NCBI GenBank assembly: GCA_964651535.1
Contig: CAZYYE010000002.1
Span: forward strand, 186,001-250,000
Direction of reading: 5' to 3'
Origin: Terrimesophilobacter sp964651535
Lineage (GTDB): Bacteria; Actinomycetota; Actinomycetes; Actinomycetales; Microbacteriaceae
Length of the DNA stretch: 64,000 bases
Below the pieces are notes generated by a model. It was not told the DNA's origin. It saw only the letters and a program-made list of their open reading frames with translations, and did not search any database. Numbering within the stretch: the stretch's first letter is position 1; each line of letters starts with the position of its first letter. Made by a program: the position numbers and the translations under genes. This document shows positions 61,698 to 64,000 of the stretch, piece after piece.

Positions 61698-63047
61698 TTA
61701 GTGGTCGTGCCCATCGTGGTCGTGACCGTCGTGCCCTGCATCCGCTTCGATGAAGTCGCCACCCTCGGCCGTCGCGGATGCCGTGAACGCCGTGAGGTCG
61801 ACTGCCTTGCCGTTGGTGTCGGTGACTTTCGCCTTCGCCAACACGGTCGCGAGCGCCTTGCCGCGAGCAACCTCGGCGACCATTCCGGGGATCTGGCCGT
61901 TCTCGTCGAGCACCTTGATGAATTCACCCGGCTCCATTTGATACTGGGCTGCGCCCTGCATGAGGTACTGGGTGAGCTCGTCCTGGCTGACCTTGACCTC
62001 TTCGGCCTCGACGATCGCGTCGAGCAGAATCTGGCTGCGGAACGTCTTCTCGCTCGACACGGTCACTTCGGCGCGGTGCTCGTCGTCTTCGAGGCGCTGC
62101 TCATTTTCGAGGTGACGGTGCACCTCATCCTCGACGAGCTGCGGTGGAACGGGGATCTCGACCATGTCGAGGAGTTTGTCGACGATCTGGTCGCGAGCCT
62201 GTGCGCCCTGGCCGAAGACCTTGGAGCGTCCGACCTGCTCGCGGATGTCCGCCTTCAATTCGGCGATCGTGTCGAACTGGCTGGCGATCTGGGCGAAGTC
62301 GTCGTCTGCCGCGGGGATTTCGCGTTCCTTCACTGCGGTGAGATGGATGGCGATGAGCGCATTCTCGCCTTCGTGGTCGCCGCCCATGAGAGGCGCCTCG
62401 AACGTGGTGTCTTCGCCGGCGCTCAGTCCGTCGAGCGCTTCGTCGATTCCATCGATGAGTTCGCCGCTGCCCACCTCGTAGGAGATGCCGCTCGCGGTGT
62501 CGACCTCATCGCCCGCGATGGTGGCGTTCAGGTCGATCTGCACGAAGTCTCCCGTTGTCGCCGGGCGATCGACGGTAACGAGCGTGCCGAAACGGCTGAG
62601 CAACTCCTGCAGTTCCTGCTCGACCTCGTCATCCGTCACCTCGACGGCGTCGACGGTGAGCTTCAGTCCGTCGAGTTTGGGGAGCGTGAATTCGGGGCGC
62701 ACGTCCACCTCGACCGTAACGGTGAGGTCGCCGCTGAAGTCTTTGAGGTTCGGCAGTTCCACGATGTCGGCGCTGGGGCGGCCGAGCGGGCGCACCTTCG
62801 CTTCTTCTGCGGCCTGACGGTAGAACTTGTCGAGGCCGTCGCTCACCGCGTGGTTGAGTACCTCTTCGCGCCCGACGCGCTGGTCGATGATGGGCGCGGG
62901 CACTTTGCCTTTGCGGAAGCCTGGGATATTGATTTGCTCTGCGATGTGCTTGTAGGCGTGATCGACGCTCGGCTTCAGCTCTTCGGGGGTGACCGTGATG
63001 GTCATTTTCACGCGGGTGGGGTTCAGGCGCTCGACACTGGTTTTCAC
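61698..63047 (-). CDS. tig: Trigger factor, with a His/Asp-rich C-terminal tail
   Basis: A 449-residue ribosome-associated chaperone. The ribosome-binding loop is 'IPGFRKGKVPAPI' near residue 40. The FKBP-type PPIase domain is around 150-245 ('GDFVQIDLNATIAGDEVD'), followed by the helical chaperone arms. The last 15 residues form 'DAGHDGHDHDGHDH', which could bind Ni or Zn. GTG 63047 has AGGAGA 9 bases upstream. Confidence 0.96.
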   Translation of the reverse strand: MKTSVERLNPTRVKMTITVTPEELKPSVDHAYKHIAEQINIPGFRKGKVPAPIIDQRVGREEVLNHAVSDGLDKFYRQAAEEAKVRPLGRPSADIVELPNLKDFSGDLTVTVEVDVRPEFTLPKLDGLKLTVDAVEVTDDEVEQELQELLSRFGTLVTVDRPATTGDFVQIDLNATIAGDEVDTASGISYEVGSGELIDGIDEALDGLSAGEDTTFEAPLMGGDHEGENALIAIHLTAVKEREIPAADDDFAQIASQFDTIAELKADIREQVGRSKVFGQGAQARDQIVDKLLDMVEIPVPPQLVEDEVHRHLENEQRLEDDEHRAEVTVSSEKTFRSQILLDAIVEAEEVKVSQDELTQYLMQGAAQYQMEPGEFIKVLDENGQIPGMVAEVARGKALATVLAKAKVTDTNGKAVDLTAFTASATAEGGDFIEADAGHDGHDHDGHDH

Positions 63048-63098
63048 GATTCGATTTCTCCTGGTTGGTGATTCTGCGGTGCTGACTGGGGACTTGTG

Positions 63099-63174
<76 letters not shown>

Positions 63175-63353
63175 CGAAGGATGGCGGCCAGAGAACCGGA
63201 TAGCGCGCACGCGCACAGAAATTGGCCTCGGCAAGTCTAGCCGAGTTCTGGCGATGCCTCTCCCTGTCGTCGAGCGCGCATCCCGACGTGCACGACGAAC
63301 TGCGCGCATGTATTAGGATTGCACCGCAATGTGTGGCTTCTGCCGGCGATTGC

Positions 63354-63424
63354 GGGGATGTAGCTTAGTGGTAAAGCCTCAGTCTTCCAAACTGATGATG
63401 CGAGTTCGATTCTCGTCATCCCCT
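63354..63424 (+). tRNA. tRNA-Gly(UCC)
   Basis: A 71-nt cloverleaf. The acceptor stem GGGGATG/CATCCCC has discriminator T. The anticodon stem TCAGT/ACTGA encloses CTTCCAA, anticodon TCC. The T-arm is GCGAG-TTCGATT-CTCGT. CCA is not encoded. Confidence 0.95.
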
Positions 63425-63447
63425 CCCATGAGACGTCGCCACAGCCT

Positions 63448-64000
63448 CTAATGGGCGTGTCGATGGTGCGAGTCCGGATAGTGTTCGTGTGAGTGCGTCA
63501 ATGTCGCGTGCGAATGCTCATGTCGGTGCCACATGCCAGCCGCTACCAACACGTCGCCGTCGTGGTCATGCTGGTGGTGGTCATCGTGAGAGTGCCAGTG
63601 GTCGTGCGTGACCTGTTCATGAGTATGTTCGTGTTCGTGCCGTTCGGTCAGATGCGGCCAGACGCCGATTCCCATGAGACCGCCCGCGATCGCCAGCGGC
63701 CAGGTAACCGGCTCCCCCATTGCGATCGCGATGAGCGCACCGAAGAACGGCGCAATCGAGAAGTATGCGCCGGTGCGGGCAGTGCCAATGTGGCGCATCC
63801 CCACAATGAAAAGAGCAAGCGAGACTCCATAGGCGAACAAGCCGATGGTCATGGCGCCAGTGATAACCCAGACCGATGGGAGGGTTGCGCCGAGCAGGAA
63901 AGCAAGGATGAGGTTTATTGGACCAGCGACGGAGCCCTTCACCGCGGCAAGCCATGTTGCGTCGTTGAGGGCAACCTTGCGGGTGAGGTTATTGTCCAGC
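63448..64000 (-). CDS. EamA/DMT-family transporter with His-rich C-terminal tail, 5' partial
   Basis: The frame is open to the window edge with 'LDNNLTRKVALNDATW', so the N-terminal half lies outside. About 183 residues are visible: four to five helices of the second EamA repeat ('FIVGMRHIGTARTGAYFSIA'), then a tail of about 65 residues dominated by His, Asp and Glu ('HEHEHTHEQVTHDHWHSHDD'). Such tails bind Zn or other metals and suggest metal sensing or transport. It is convergent with tRNA-Gly. Confidence 0.85.
   Translation of the reverse strand, partial: LDNNLTRKVALNDATWLAAVKGSVAGPINLILAFLLGATLPSVWVITGAMTIGLFAYGVSLALFIVGMRHIGTARTGAYFSIAPFFGALIAIAMGEPVTWPLAIAGGLMGIGVWPHLTERHEHEHTHEQVTHDHWHSHDDHHQHDHDGDVLVAAGMWHRHEHSHATLTHSHEHYPDSHHRHAH

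Overview
The window is a GC-rich actinobacterial chromosome segment, most likely from Micrococcales and probably Microbacteriaceae. The basis is the conserved gene neighbourhoods (rne-rplU-rpmA-obgE-proB-nadD-rsfS; ileS-folC-ndk; tig-clpP1-clpP2-clpX), the many GTG starts, and the families present (DUF3516 helicase, DUF4233, DUF4031, short actinobacterial ProB, Rickettsia-type ValS). No species can be named from this alone. The first gene (AlkZ-like) and the last gene (His-tailed DMT transporter) are cut by the window ends, and a 100-N assembly gap lies at 56562-56661.

Layout. 1-15 kb holds mixed housekeeping and accessory genes: AlkZ-like DNA glycosylase, quinone oxidoreductase, UbiA-type prenyltransferase, DHA2 exporter, DUF3516 helicase, membrane molybdopterin oxidoreductase, nucleoside hydrolase, a DMT transporter, a zinc-ribbon SDR, and nhaA. 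These are followed by a decayed IS481-type element lodged beside tRNA-Ala(GGC) and flanked by a copy of the tRNA 3' end. 14.4-25.4 kb is the core minus-strand run: rne, a membrane protein, rplU-rpmA, obgE-proB, a small membrane protein, nadD, a Pro-rich membrane protein, rsfS and a DUF218-like protein. 25.6-29.5 kb has a VKOR-family protein and a glycine-betaine-type ABC operon. 29.9-35.7 kb is ileS-folC-DUF4233-ndk, with a T-box leader in front of ileS.

35.7-47.3 kb is accessory apart from valS: a GntR/DUF1648 pair, TetR and a divergent MHS transporter, two tandem anchored Ig-like proteins, valS, an HTH regulator preceded by a striking 14-bp tandem operator array, a methyltransferase and an M3 oligopeptidase. 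47.5-56.3 kb carries a BenE-type transporter and a sugar operon (ROK repressor, two permeases, binding lipoprotein, GH15, GH31). The region from 56.3 to 56.76 kb is repeat-rich and contains the gap. 56.76-63 kb is clpX, clpP2, clpP1 and tig, split by a plus-strand copper-type cassette (membrane protein, YcnI/DUF1775, CopC). tRNA-Pro(UGG), tRNA-Gly(UCC) and the truncated transporter close the window.

Overall, an ancestral core order (tig-clpP-clpP-clpX ... ileS-folC-ndk-rne-rplU-rpmA-obgE-proB-nadD-rsfS) has been opened at several joints by accessory cassettes for osmolyte uptake, glucan use, copper handling and drug or acid transport. No defence island, prophage or CRISPR array was seen. The least explained signals are the iteron-like operator at 44364-44440, the tRNA-Ala-flanked IS remnant, and the zinc-ribbon SDR that lacks the usual catalytic Tyr.
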